NCBI GenBank assembly: GCA_046703825.1
Contig: JBJKSO010000086.1
Location: 35,718-99,717, forward strand
Source of the DNA: JBJKSO01 sp046703825
Lineage (GTDB): Bacteria > Chloroflexota > Dormibacteria > Aeolococcales > Bog-877
Direction of reading: 5' to 3'
Length of the DNA: 64,000 bases
The position numbers were made by a program, and so were the translations under genes. The notes under the pieces were generated by a model. It was given only the letters and a program-made list of their open reading frames with translations, ran no database searches and was not told the DNA's origin. Every line of letters starts with the position of its first letter. Positions within the stretch are counted from its first letter, which is position 1. Positions 42,980 to 50,821 of this stretch are shown here, piece after piece.

Positions 42980-45727
42980 ATGCTGGCGAGTGAGGTTGAC
43001 GGACTGAGGGTCGCCTTCGATCTCGAGACCACCGGTCTCAGCTCTCGTACCGATCGCATCATCGAGGTAGGCGCGGTCAAGTTCGACGCCGGGGGCGACG
43101 TGATCGACCGCTACGCCACCCTGGCCGATCCGGGGGTGCCGGTGCCACTGGTGGTGCAGCGCCTCTGCGGGCTGCACGACTCCGACCTGCAGGGGGCGCC
43201 CGCGCCGGAGGAGGTGGTGGCGCAGCTGGCGGACTTCTGCCGGGACTGCTTGCTGGTCGGGCACGGCATCTCATTCGACCTCGCCTTTTGCGCCGAGATC
43301 CTTCCCGACCAGTTCCTCCGCCGCCGGGCGGTCGACACCGCCGAGCTGGCGCGCACCGTGCTCCCGGTGGCCCCCAGCCACAGTCTCGAGGAGCTCGCTC
43401 GGATGTTGGACATCGGCCACGATCGCCCGCATCGCGCGTTCTCGGATGCCGACGCCACGCGGCTGCTTCTGACCACCCTGCTGGAGCAGGCTCAGCAGCT
43501 GCCCGCAGCGCTGCGTCGGCGGATCCGCCAGCTGTGCGCCGGAAGCGGCTGGGTCACCGGCGAGTTTTTGGCTGCCGAACTCTCGAAGGTAGGCGAGCCG
43601 GCCGCGGCCGCCACCAGGCAAGGCGGGCCAGCGCCGGCGGCCGTGCCGCCCGCGCTTCCGCAGGAGCCGGTCGCTCGGTCCCGGCGGCTCGACGCCGTCT
43701 GGGTGGGGGAGCAATTCGGCCCGGGGGGCGCTTTGGCTGCCGTCAACCATGATTTCGAGCTCCGCGAGGAGCAGCAGCAGATGGCGGTCGCGGTGGCCCA
43801 GGCCTTCAACCGCGACGAGACCCTGCTGGTGGAGGCGGGCACCGGGGTGGGGAAGTCGCTGGCCTACCTGCTGCCCGCGCGGGAGTGGGCGGCCCGCACC
43901 GGGGAGCGGGTGGTCGTCTCCACTCACACCATCACCCTCCAGGAGCAGTTGCTCGGTTCGGACCTGCGCGCGCTGGAGGCGGCGCGCCCGCTTCCGGTGC
44001 GGGCGGCGGTGCTGAAGGGCCGAGGCAACTACCTGAGCCTCCGCCGGCTGGAGCGCTGGCTGGCCAGCTCCGCTCCAGGGCGCCGGGGTGCGGTCGACGA
44101 GGTGCGTTTCCAGGTGAGAGCCCTGATCTGGGCCCACCAGACCGAGCACGGGGACCGCGCCGAGTTGCGCCTGGCGGGCCGGGATGCCGAGCTCTGGGAC
44201 CGGGTCGCCTCCACGGTCGACGACTGCCTGGGCCCGGCTTGTCAGAACTGGCAGGCGGCGCGGTGCTTCATGGTCCGAGCTCGCCTCGCGGCCCGCGAGG
44301 CGGATGTGCTCGTGGTCAACCACGCGCTCCTGCTGACCGATGCCGACAGCGGCGGTGCGGTGCTCCCCGAGTTCCGGCGCCTGGTCGTGGACGAGGCGCA
44401 TCACTTGGAGGAGGCGGCCACCCGGGCGCTGGCCCGGCGCGTAGCCGCCGGCAGCGTGCTCAGCATCACCGACCGGTTGCCCGCCTTTGCCGACGCCCCG
44501 CTCAACGATGCCCTCAGGGCCGCTCGCAACGCCGCCCAGACCGCCTTTGGGGATCTCCGGGCGGGCCTGGCCTCTGAGGAGGGCATCAACCAGCTGCCCT
44601 TCGACCGGCGCCTCTGGGAACGCGACTGGTGGCGGCGAGCCAGCAAGTCCTTGAGAAGGATGGTCGCCGCGGTCGGGGAGGCTGCCGAGCAGCTGCGGGC
44701 GGTGGCCGAGCGCGGCGGTGGTCAGGGGAGCTTGTGGCCGCAGCCCCGGAACGCCTCACGGGAGTGCTGGGTTGCCGCTGACGCCATGACCTCGGTCGGC
44801 CGGGCGATCGGACGCGTACTGGAGCACTCGCAGGCCGAGCAGCCCGATCCGGCTGAGGTGGCCTGGATGGAGCTGGAGCGTGGCGACCGCCTGGTGGCCT
44901 GCTTGGCGCCGGTCGAGGTCGGCCCGGCGCTGCGTGAGCGCCTGCTGCAGCACTGCGATACCGCCGTCCTCACCTCGGCGACGCTGGCCGTCGCGGGCTC
45001 ATTCCGCTATGCCCGTGAGCGGCTGGGTCTGCTCGACACCGAGGAGCTGGTGCTGGATTCTCCGTTCGACTACCTGCACCAGTCGCTCTGCTGTCTGCCG
45101 CGCGGCATCCCCTCCCACACTGAGCCCGAACATGCGGCGGTCGTAGCCGAGATGGTGGTCGCGATTGCCCGGGAGCTGGGGGGCCGGACGCTCATGCTCT
45201 TCACCGGCTACGTCGCCCTGCGTGAGATGCACGCTTTGCTGCGCTCGCGGTTGGGCGCCGAGGGCATCGCCGTGATGGGCCAGGGCTTGGACGGGACCCG
45301 CAACCAGCTCCTGCGCAACTTCCGGCAGAACCCGCGCACCGTGCTCTTGGGAACCAATACGTTCTGGGAGGGGATCGACCTTCCCGGCGAGGACCTGCAG
45401 TGCGTGGTCATCGACAAGCTGCCATTCCCGGTGCCGAGCGATCCCCTGTACCAGGCGCGCGCCCGGCGAACTCAGGACTCCTTCGCCGAGCTGGCTCTGC
45501 CGGAGGCGGTGCTGCGCCTCAAGCAGGGGTTTGGCCGCCTGGTGCGCCGCCGGGGGGACCGGGGGGCGGTCGTGATCTGCGATCCAAGGATCGTGGAGCG
45601 CAGCTATGGCGAAAGCTTCGTCAACGCCCTGCCGCGAGCTCAGTTCCTCTACGAGCCGGCCGGCGAGGTGGCGCGGGCGGTCGGAGCCTTCCTGCGTGGG
45701 GCCGAAGGGGAGGCACTGGTTGGCTGA
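42980..45727 (+). CDS. dinG: DinG-like helicase with N-terminal DnaQ-type exonuclease
   Basis: 915 residues. The N-terminal DEDDh exonuclease (about 1-170) has AFDLETTGLS (D14, E16), LVGHGISFDLAF and the HRAFSDADAT end. The XPD/DinG helicase follows: Walker A EAGTGVGKSLAYLLPA, a Cys cluster DDCLGPACQNWQAARC that could bind an Fe-S centre, VVDEAHHLEEAA, and C-terminal VLLGTNTFWEGIDLPGE and LKQGFGRLVRR. This fusion is the usual Gram-positive DinG form. ATG 42980 is chosen because TATGGT ends 7 nt before it; ATG 42968 (within that box) is an in-frame alternative. Confidence 0.92.
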   Translation: MLASEVDGLRVAFDLETTGLSSRTDRIIEVGAVKFDAGGDVIDRYATLADPGVPVPLVVQRLCGLHDSDLQGAPAPEEVVAQLADFCRDCLLVGHGISFDLAFCAEILPDQFLRRRAVDTAELARTVLPVAPSHSLEELARMLDIGHDRPHRAFSDADATRLLLTTLLEQAQQLPAALRRRIRQLCAGSGWVTGEFLAAELSKVGEPAAAATRQGGPAPAAVPPALPQEPVARSRRLDAVWVGEQFGPGGALAAVNHDFELREEQQQMAVAVAQAFNRDETLLVEAGTGVGKSLAYLLPAREWAARTGERVVVSTHTITLQEQLLGSDLRALEAARPLPVRAAVLKGRGNYLSLRRLERWLASSAPGRRGAVDEVRFQVRALIWAHQTEHGDRAELRLAGRDAELWDRVASTVDDCLGPACQNWQAARCFMVRARLAAREADVLVVNHALLLTDADSGGAVLPEFRRLVVDEAHHLEEAATRALARRVAAGSVLSITDRLPAFADAPLNDALRAARNAAQTAFGDLRAGLASEEGINQLPFDRRLWERDWWRRASKSLRRMVAAVGEAAEQLRAVAERGGGQGSLWPQPRNASRECWVAADAMTSVGRAIGRVLEHSQAEQPDPAEVAWMELERGDRLVACLAPVEVGPALRERLLQHCDTAVLTSATLAVAGSFRYARERLGLLDTEELVLDSPFDYLHQSLCCLPRGIPSHTEPEHAAVVAEMVVAIARELGGRTLMLFTGYVALREMHALLRSRLGAEGIAVMGQGLDGTRNQLLRNFRQNPRTVLLGTNTFWEGIDLPGEDLQCVVIDKLPFPVPSDPLYQARARRTQDSFAELALPEAVLRLKQGFGRLVRRRGDRGAVVICDPRIVERSYGESFVNALPRAQFLYEPAGEVARAVGAFLRGAEGEALVG

Positions 45728-45760
45728 CGTACCGGTGCCCGGGGATGGCCCGCACGCGTA

Positions 45761-46426
45761 GTGGGCACCCTCTACGTTGTGGCCACCCCGATCGGCAACC
45801 TGGGCGATTTCAGCCCCAGAGCGCGGGAGCAGCTCCAGGGCTGCCAGCTCGTGGTCGCTGAGGACACCCGCCACACCTCCCGGCTGCTGGACCGCGCGCT
45901 CCCCCGCCCGCGCCTCATGGCCATGCCCGCGGCCCAGGAGGAGCACCGCATTCCCGAGATCCTGCGCCAGCTGGAGCTGGGCGATGTGGCGCTGGCATCG
46001 GATGCGGGCACACCCGCCATCAGCGATCCCGGCCGGCGGCTGATCGCTGCCGCCCGGGGCGCCGGCCATCGGGTGGAGGCGGTGCCGGGGCCTTCGGCCG
46101 CCATCACCGCGATCGCCGGATCCGGCCTGCGAGCCGACCGCTTCCTGTTCCTCGGCTTTCTACCCCGCACCCCCGGGCGGGCCCGGCGCCTGCTCGAGTC
46201 GGCCGGGGAGTGGGCGATGGTCTTCTATGAGTCGCCGCACCGCCTGGCGGCGACTTTGGCCGCCGCCGGTCCGGTGCTGGGCGAGCGCCGCGTGGCTGTG
46301 GCCCGGGAGCTGACCAAGCTGCACGAGACCTGGTACTTCGGCACCGCCAACCAGCTGTCAGAGGCGCTGGCCCGCCAAGCGATCAAGGGCGAGTGCACGG
46401 TGGTGGTGGAGTCGGGGGATGGGTGA
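45761..46426 (+). CDS. rsmI: 16S rRNA (cytidine1402-2'-O)-methyltransferase
   Basis: 221 residues. The tetrapyrrole-methylase fold has the RsmI signatures GTLYVVATPIGNLGDFSPRA, VVAEDTRHTSRLL, ALASDAGTPAISDPG and VEAVPGPSAAITA, then FLGFLPR and FYESPHRL. It methylates C1402 in the 30S decoding centre. It is shorter than the E. coli enzyme (about 286), lacking the extra C-terminal part, as is common in Gram-positives. The start is GTG 45761. It overlaps tatD by 8 nt; rsmI, tatD and rsmA are consecutive. Confidence 0.94.
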   Translation: MGTLYVVATPIGNLGDFSPRAREQLQGCQLVVAEDTRHTSRLLDRALPRPRLMAMPAAQEEHRIPEILRQLELGDVALASDAGTPAISDPGRRLIAAARGAGHRVEAVPGPSAAITAIAGSGLRADRFLFLGFLPRTPGRARRLLESAGEWAMVFYESPHRLAATLAAAGPVLGERRVAVARELTKLHETWYFGTANQLSEALARQAIKGECTVVVESGDG

Positions 46427-47219
46427 CCGGCAGGTAGACCTGGTGGACGCCCACTGCCACCTCGACGAGCTGTCCCGCCGGGGGCTCGAGCCCGAGCAGG
46501 CAGTGATGCGCGCACATCGCGCCGGAGTGCACCAGCTGGTGACCAGCGGTGACGGGCTGGAGGACAGCCGCGAGGCGGCGGCGATCGCCGACAGGCTTGG
46601 CGAGGTCTACTTCACGGTTGGCTGGCACCCGGTGAATCCAAAACCGCCCACTCCCGCCCAGATTGGAGAACTCCGACACCTCTTGGAGCATCCCAAGGCG
46701 GTGGCGGTGGGGGAGGTGGGGCTTGACTACTACTTCCGTCCCGGATACCTGGAGACGCCGCCCGCGGTCCAGCAGGCGATGTTCCGCCAGATGCTGGAGC
46801 TGGCCGCCGAGGTGGGCAAGCCGGTTGTGGTCCATCAGCGCCAGGCTGAGCGCGACCTGATCGCAATCCTAGATCAAGGCCCGAGTGTTCCGGTGATGCT
46901 GCACTGCTTCAGTGGCGGCCTCGGACTGGCCCAGGCGGCCGCCGAGCGCGGGCTTATGTGCTCCTTCGCCGGCAACCTCACCTTTCGCTCGGCAGCGGAC
47001 CTGCACGAGGCGGCCGCCTTTGTGAGCGGCGAGAACCTGATGCTGGAGACGGACGCCCCGTTCCTGGCTCCGGAGCCTCACCGGGGCCAGCTCTGCGAAC
47101 CGGCAATGGTGCGGGCCACCGCCCAGTGGCTGGCGGCGAGGCGCGGGGACTGCCTGGAGTCGTTGGCGGCGGCGACCACCGCTGTGACCCGCGCCTTCTT
47201 CCGACTTCCCCCCGCTTGA
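46419..47219 (+). CDS. tatD: TatD-family metal-dependent hydrolase
   Basis: 266 residues; TIM-barrel amidohydrolase-like DNase family. Metal ligands are visible: LVDAHCHLDE (His-x-His), GEVGLDYYF (Glu), VVVHQRQAERDL (His), VMLHCFSGG (His) and MLETDAPFL (Asp). The family shows 3'-5' exonuclease activity on DNA/RNA. ATG 46419 lies inside the rsmI end. In many bacteria it lies, as here, next to rsmA. The 3' end overlaps the rsmA TTG by 4 nt. Confidence 0.93.
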   Translation: MGDRQVDLVDAHCHLDELSRRGLEPEQAVMRAHRAGVHQLVTSGDGLEDSREAAAIADRLGEVYFTVGWHPVNPKPPTPAQIGELRHLLEHPKAVAVGEVGLDYYFRPGYLETPPAVQQAMFRQMLELAAEVGKPVVVHQRQAERDLIAILDQGPSVPVMLHCFSGGLGLAQAAAERGLMCSFAGNLTFRSAADLHEAAAFVSGENLMLETDAPFLAPEPHRGQLCEPAMVRATAQWLAARRGDCLESLAAATTAVTRAFFRLPPA

Positions 47220-48070
47220 GACCCGAGCCGGACCTCTGTGACCCGGGCACCGTGCGGGCGGTCGCCCGTCGCTTCGGACTTTCCCCGAATCGCAACCTGG
47301 GCCAGAACTTTTTGGTCGACCGCCCCGCCCGCGACCGCATCGCCGCCCTGGCGGTAGCCGCTGGCCGCTCACTGATCGAGATCGGCCCCGGGCTGGGGGC
47401 GCTAACCCAAGGCCTCTTGGGCCTTGGCGCGCAGCTGGTCGCGGTCGAGCTGGATCCGCGCTGTGTGGCTGCCCTGGGACTCCTGCGCCGGCGCTGGCCG
47501 GAGCTGACGGTTTTGGAAGGGGATGCTTTGAGCATCGACCCCGCGGCCTACTTCGAGGACCCCTACTCGGTCACCGGCAATTTGCCCTACGGGATCACCG
47601 GAGCGTTGCTGACCCGGGTACTGCGGTGGGCGCCCGCCCCCCAGCTCTGCACCTTCCTGCTCCAGCGTGAGGTCGCGGAGCGGCTGGCGGCCTCCCGGGG
47701 CGAGTGGTCGCTCGCCACCCTTTCGGTCCGGCTCCTGGCGTCGGCGGACCTCGGCCCGGTGGTGCCCGCTGCGAGCTTCTGGCCGCGGCCGCGCGTGGAC
47801 AGCCGGATCATCCGGCTGGTACCCGCACCTCGCTGCGACCCTGGGCGCTACCAGCTGGTCCTGGACCTGGCCCGGCCGGCCTTTCAGCAGCGGCGCAAGC
47901 AGCTCAGCCACGGGCTGGCGGCGGCGCTGGGACTCAGCCGCGCCGAGGCGGCCGCGCGGGCGGAGGCGCGAGGCATCGACCCCCGACGGAGACCGGGGAC
48001 GCTCGACGCCGACGAGTGGCTCTCGCTGCTCCCAGGGCGGGAGCGGGAAGAAGACCCCCGGTTGTTATAG
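47216..48070 (+). CDS. rsmA: 16S rRNA dimethyladenosine transferase
   Basis: 284 residues; KsgA/RsmA dimethylates A1518/A1519 in 16S rRNA. The SAM fold starts NLGQNFLVDRPARDRIA, with EIGPGLGALTQGLLG, VAVELDPR and the catalytic VTGNLPYGITGALLTRV. The C-terminal helical domain includes FWPRPRVDSRIIRLVP and QQRRKQLSHGLA. TTG 47216 overlaps the tatD stop as TTGA and gives the usual length; the frame runs upstream within tatD without homology. A TATAGT box for the next gene overlaps its stop codon. Confidence 0.94.
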   Translation: MRPEPDLCDPGTVRAVARRFGLSPNRNLGQNFLVDRPARDRIAALAVAAGRSLIEIGPGLGALTQGLLGLGAQLVAVELDPRCVAALGLLRRRWPELTVLEGDALSIDPAAYFEDPYSVTGNLPYGITGALLTRVLRWAPAPQLCTFLLQREVAERLAASRGEWSLATLSVRLLASADLGPVVPAASFWPRPRVDSRIIRLVPAPRCDPGRYQLVLDLARPAFQQRRKQLSHGLAAALGLSRAEAAARAEARGIDPRRRPGTLDADEWLSLLPGREREEDPRLL

Positions 48071-48078
48071 TCCGGCCC

Positions 48079-49413
48079 ATGTCGGCGGCCGGCCCGCAGC
48101 TGCTGGGGAGTGCCGAGGCCCCGCCATCGCCAGGTCCGGCTGGACTGCGAGAACTGCTCAAGGTCCGGGACTTCCGCCTGCTCTGGCTGGCCCAGGTGGC
48201 CGCCCAGCTGGGCGACAAGTTCTTTGCCTTCTCGCTGCTGCTGTCGATCTACTCCCTGACCCACCTCTACCTCAGCGACGCCGCGCTTTTGCTGGCGTAC
48301 ACGATCCCGGCGGTCTTCCTCTCGGTGCCGGCCGGAATCTACGCCGACCGCTACGACAAGAAGATCTTGATGATCTGGACCAACCTGTCGCGAGGATTCT
48401 TGGTCCTGGCGGTCCCGGCACTGGTTATCGCCCACGTGGCCCAGCACCAGGTGCTGCCCCTCTACGCGATCACATTGATCTTCGCCGGCGTCGGCCAGCT
48501 CTTCGCCCCGGCCGAGGCCGCCAGCATCCCGTCACTGGTAGGCACCGACCTGCTGCCGGCGGCCACATCGCTCTTCACTGTCACGATCATTCTCACGATC
48601 GTGGTGGCGGTGCCGATGGCCTCGGTCGCCCAGGGCGGGCTGGGACTGGAGGGGCCCTACTACCTGGGCGCTGCCCTGTTCTTCGGAGCCTCCGGCGCCC
48701 TCTGGCTGATCCGGTCGCGCTTGGCGGCGCCGCGGCCGGAGCGTGGCGGGCCGTCGCTCCACCGCAATGCCTGGTCCGAGATCACCGAGACCTGGGCGCT
48801 GATCCGTGCCAGCCGGATCCTCCCCTTCGCCTTCGGCATGCTGACCCTGGCGCTGGTGACGGTCTTCACCATCTTTGCTTTGTCGGCGGGCTACATGCAG
48901 CACGTGCTGCTGCAGTCGCCGCACAACAGCTACATCGTGCTGATGCCGGCGACGGCGGGGATGCTGGTGGCCGGGACCGTGCTGGGGCGGCGCCCCCAGT
49001 CCGGGGTGGGGCCGGGGAACGTCCGGGCCGGGTTGGCGGGGGCGGGCGCCGCCATGCTGGTGCTGGGCATCCTGCCCCCGATCCTGGACCGGCTCCACAT
49101 CGTGGGCGCTTTGGTCCCGCTCGCCATCCTGCTGGCGATCGGCTTCGGGCTGGGGCTCGGCTTTGTCCTGATCCCCTGCCTGGTACTGATTCAGGAGAAC
49201 ACCGAGGAGAGTACCCGGGGCAAGATGTTCGGCGGGGCCTTCTTGGGGATCAACCTGGCGATAGCGCTGCCGCTGCTGGTCGCGGGCGCCATCGCTGACG
49301 CGGTCGGTGCCAGCGACGTGATCGCGGTGGTCGGGCTGCTGCTGCTGCTGGTGGGCGGCCTCTACACGCTGCGAGGACGGGGGCGGGGGAGCTCGCCCGC
49401 TTCTCGGTGGTGA
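48079..49413 (+). CDS. MFS transporter, enterobactin/macrolide exporter-like
   Basis: 444 residues with about twelve helices. Features are those of EntS/MefA-like major facilitators: LLKVRDFRLLWLAQVAAQLG, the loop GIYADRYDKKILMIW (motif A-like) and FAPAEAASIPSLVG. The second half contains NTEESTRGKMFGGAF. The substrate is unknown. ATG 48079 lies 7 nt after TATAGT (48066-48071), with no ribosome-binding site, suggesting a leaderless mRNA. The upstream frame inside rsmA has no transporter homology and is not used. Confidence 0.85.
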   Translation: MSAAGPQLLGSAEAPPSPGPAGLRELLKVRDFRLLWLAQVAAQLGDKFFAFSLLLSIYSLTHLYLSDAALLLAYTIPAVFLSVPAGIYADRYDKKILMIWTNLSRGFLVLAVPALVIAHVAQHQVLPLYAITLIFAGVGQLFAPAEAASIPSLVGTDLLPAATSLFTVTIILTIVVAVPMASVAQGGLGLEGPYYLGAALFFGASGALWLIRSRLAAPRPERGGPSLHRNAWSEITETWALIRASRILPFAFGMLTLALVTVFTIFALSAGYMQHVLLQSPHNSYIVLMPATAGMLVAGTVLGRRPQSGVGPGNVRAGLAGAGAAMLVLGILPPILDRLHIVGALVPLAILLAIGFGLGLGFVLIPCLVLIQENTEESTRGKMFGGAFLGINLAIALPLLVAGAIADAVGASDVIAVVGLLLLLVGGLYTLRGRGRGSSPASRW

Positions 49414-49478
49414 CGGACAGGTAGCGGCGTGTCGAAGCTCGTTAGCGGTGGTTGGCCGCGCCCGCGTCTGGGGCTTCA

Positions 49479-49670
49479 ATGCGGCTCATGCGAGCTGTCG
49501 TCACCTGCGAGAGCTGCGGCCACCGCCAGGAGGTGGCCCGCTCCATTCCCACCCCAACCAGCTTCCACATCATCTGCCACCGCTGCGAGCTGAGCCTCTC
49601 GGTCACGGTCACCGCGGCCGACATCCGCAGCGCCGAGGCCGCTTGGAGGCAGCGCACGACCATCAGCTAG
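49479..49670 (+). CDS. small zinc-ribbon-like protein
   Basis: 63 residues (or 60 from ATG 49488), with two CxxC pairs, TCESCGHR and ICHRCELS, spaced like a zinc ribbon, followed by a helix. It is a plausible zinc-binding small protein with no known function. The start is uncertain and lacks a ribosome-binding site; the frame also runs up to TTG 49452. It sits between the MFS gene and a convergent Cys-rich small gene. Confidence 0.5.
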   Translation: MRLMRAVVTCESCGHRQEVARSIPTPTSFHIICHRCELSLSVTVTAADIRSAEAAWRQRTTIS

Positions 49671-49677
49671 GTCGGTC

Positions 49678-49959
49678 TCAGACCGCCCAGCGCGACAGTC
49701 CCTTCGGCACCTCCTCGCGTTCGACGTTGGGGAAGGCGAACCCCACCTCCTCGGGGTTGAAGTCGAGTGTTAGCTGGCGCGCCAGGGGGAGCACCCTACC
49801 CGAACGGGCTCGCTCCCTGAGCCTCGCCCGGCGATCGGGATCCGCGCTGGAGCAGCGAACGCTGCAGTACTTGGCCGTCTGCTTCTTGACCGGGGCATCG
49901 CACCCGGCCCTCGCGCAGAGGCGTGGGGTTGCTGGACGGGAACCTCCCTGACGCGCCAC
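49678..49959 (-). CDS. small Cys-rich putative zinc-finger protein
   Basis: 93 residues. The N-terminal half has four Cys in the order CARAGCDAPVKKQTAKYCS and VRC, like small treble-clef zinc fingers; a basic Arg-rich stretch and an acidic C-terminal tail (LDFNPEEVGFAFPNV) follow. Family not recognised; nucleic-acid binding is possible. GTG 49959 has a complete upstream promoter on the minus strand (TTGACA, 19 nt, TAAGAT) with only 6 nt between the -10 and the start, which supports a real, leaderless gene. Confidence 0.6.
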   Translation of the reverse strand: MARQGGSRPATPRLCARAGCDAPVKKQTAKYCSVRCSSADPDRRARLRERARSGRVLPLARQLTLDFNPEEVGFAFPNVEREEVPKGLSRWAV

Positions 49960-49965
49960 CCACCG

Positions 49966-49996
49966 ATCTTAGTCCGGCCCTAAGAATGGCTGTCAA
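49966..49996 (-). promoter_or_regulatory. promoter of the minus-strand gene at 49959
   Basis: On the minus strand TTGACA (49996-49991) and TAAGAT (49971-49966) are 19 nt apart, and the GTG start follows 6 nt after the -10. A perfect -35 makes this the best leaderless promoter in the window. Confidence 0.65.
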
Positions 49997-50639
49997 TGGT
50001 CGGAAATACCAGAAAATTTTTGTCATTTCTTCTTGGGCGAGACTGCTGCTTATGCCCAGTTTCCCCAGGCTCAGTGTGGACAAGCTGTCAAAGCCGCCGC
50101 CAGGCTCAGCCGCTCCCAAGTGGGTCAAGAGCGGGCTTTTTCCCCAGGGACCGAGCGGGCCCAACCCCGGTGCCGCCAGTGGTCCGGGAGGCAGCCGAGG
50201 GGAAAGGGGAGGGGCCTCACCCGTATCTGCAGCCCGACCCGGAGCGGTGCGCCTGGTGGCGGCGCTTGACCGATGACGGCCTCCAGCGGCAGCCGGGATA
50301 GGTTAGGACCCCCCCGGAGGCACCTGGCTCGGGGGGGGGGGGCCCGGTCTCCCGTCGTCCCTGCGGGCCGGATGACTCGGATCTAGGTGCGCTCCCCCGC
50401 CAGATCGCCCACCCGCATCCGGGTGTCGGCCAACTGCCCGGATGATCAGGCGGTGCCAGCACGGCATCCCGAAGCGGGACCGACGGCGCCCCGAGGCGAC
50501 GACGTGGACCGAGCCGCCCAGCTCTGCACCGGGGCAGGTCCGCAGGCGGGGGCTGTGCTTGGCCAGCTGATCCCAGGCCAGGATCGCCCGGCACCGCCCC
50601 TCAAGCCCACTCCGCAGGTCTCGCGCCGTGACAGGAAAG
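49997..50639. other. non-coding gap with AT-rich patch, DnaA-box-like site and G-run
   Basis: About 640 bases with no gene I can support. It starts with an AT-rich patch (about 50001-50035) unlike the surrounding DNA. TGTGGACAA at 50075-50083 is the reverse complement of TTGTCCACA, the high-GC DnaA-box form. From 50310 a C-run and an 11-base G-run (50332-50342) can pair around about 20 nt. Short frames on both strands over 50217-50600 do not resemble a known protein. Confidence 0.4.
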
Positions 50640-50713
50640 TGGGCGCACCAGGAGTCGAACCTGGGGCCTCTACCGTGTCAGGGTAGCGCTCTAACCACCT
50701 GAGCTATGCGCCC
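50640..50713 (-). tRNA. tRNA-Val(GAC)
   Basis: Reverse-strand cloverleaf: acceptor stem GGGCGCA/TGCGCCC (50713-50707 and 50647-50641), D-arm GCTCAGGTGGTTAGAGC, anticodon stem CTACC/GGTAG with loop CTGACAC (anticodon GAC), T-arm CCAGG-TTCGACT-CCTGG, discriminator A. CCA is not encoded. It is transcribed divergently from thrS, whose promoter is about 70 nt away. Confidence 0.95.
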
Positions 50714-50781
50714 GCGTGCGGGTCGGGTCACCGGATTATAGGAGTCGCCTCCGGCTGTCGCCCCTACCTGGGTGCCGGCTG

Positions 50782-50809
50782 TTGGGCCCACCGGACGCCT
50801 CCCTACAAT
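50782..50809 (+). promoter_or_regulatory. thrS promoter
   Basis: TTGGGC (50782-50787), 16 nt, TACAAT (50804-50809). The ATG is 12 nt after the -10, giving a leader of only about 5-6 nt. There is no space for a T-box or other leader regulation. Confidence 0.5.
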
Positions 50810-50821
50810 CGGCTCTCAGTC

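Noticed and set aside
50041..50083. Replication origin
   Set aside because: One good and one weak DnaA-box match only, and no dnaA, dnaN, gyrB, rpmH or parAB nearby.
50217..50600. Possible relic of a uracil-DNA glycosylase-like gene on the minus strand
   Set aside because: A few residues (AILAWDQLA, SRFG) looked suggestive, but the expected catalytic and C-terminal motifs are absent in every frame.
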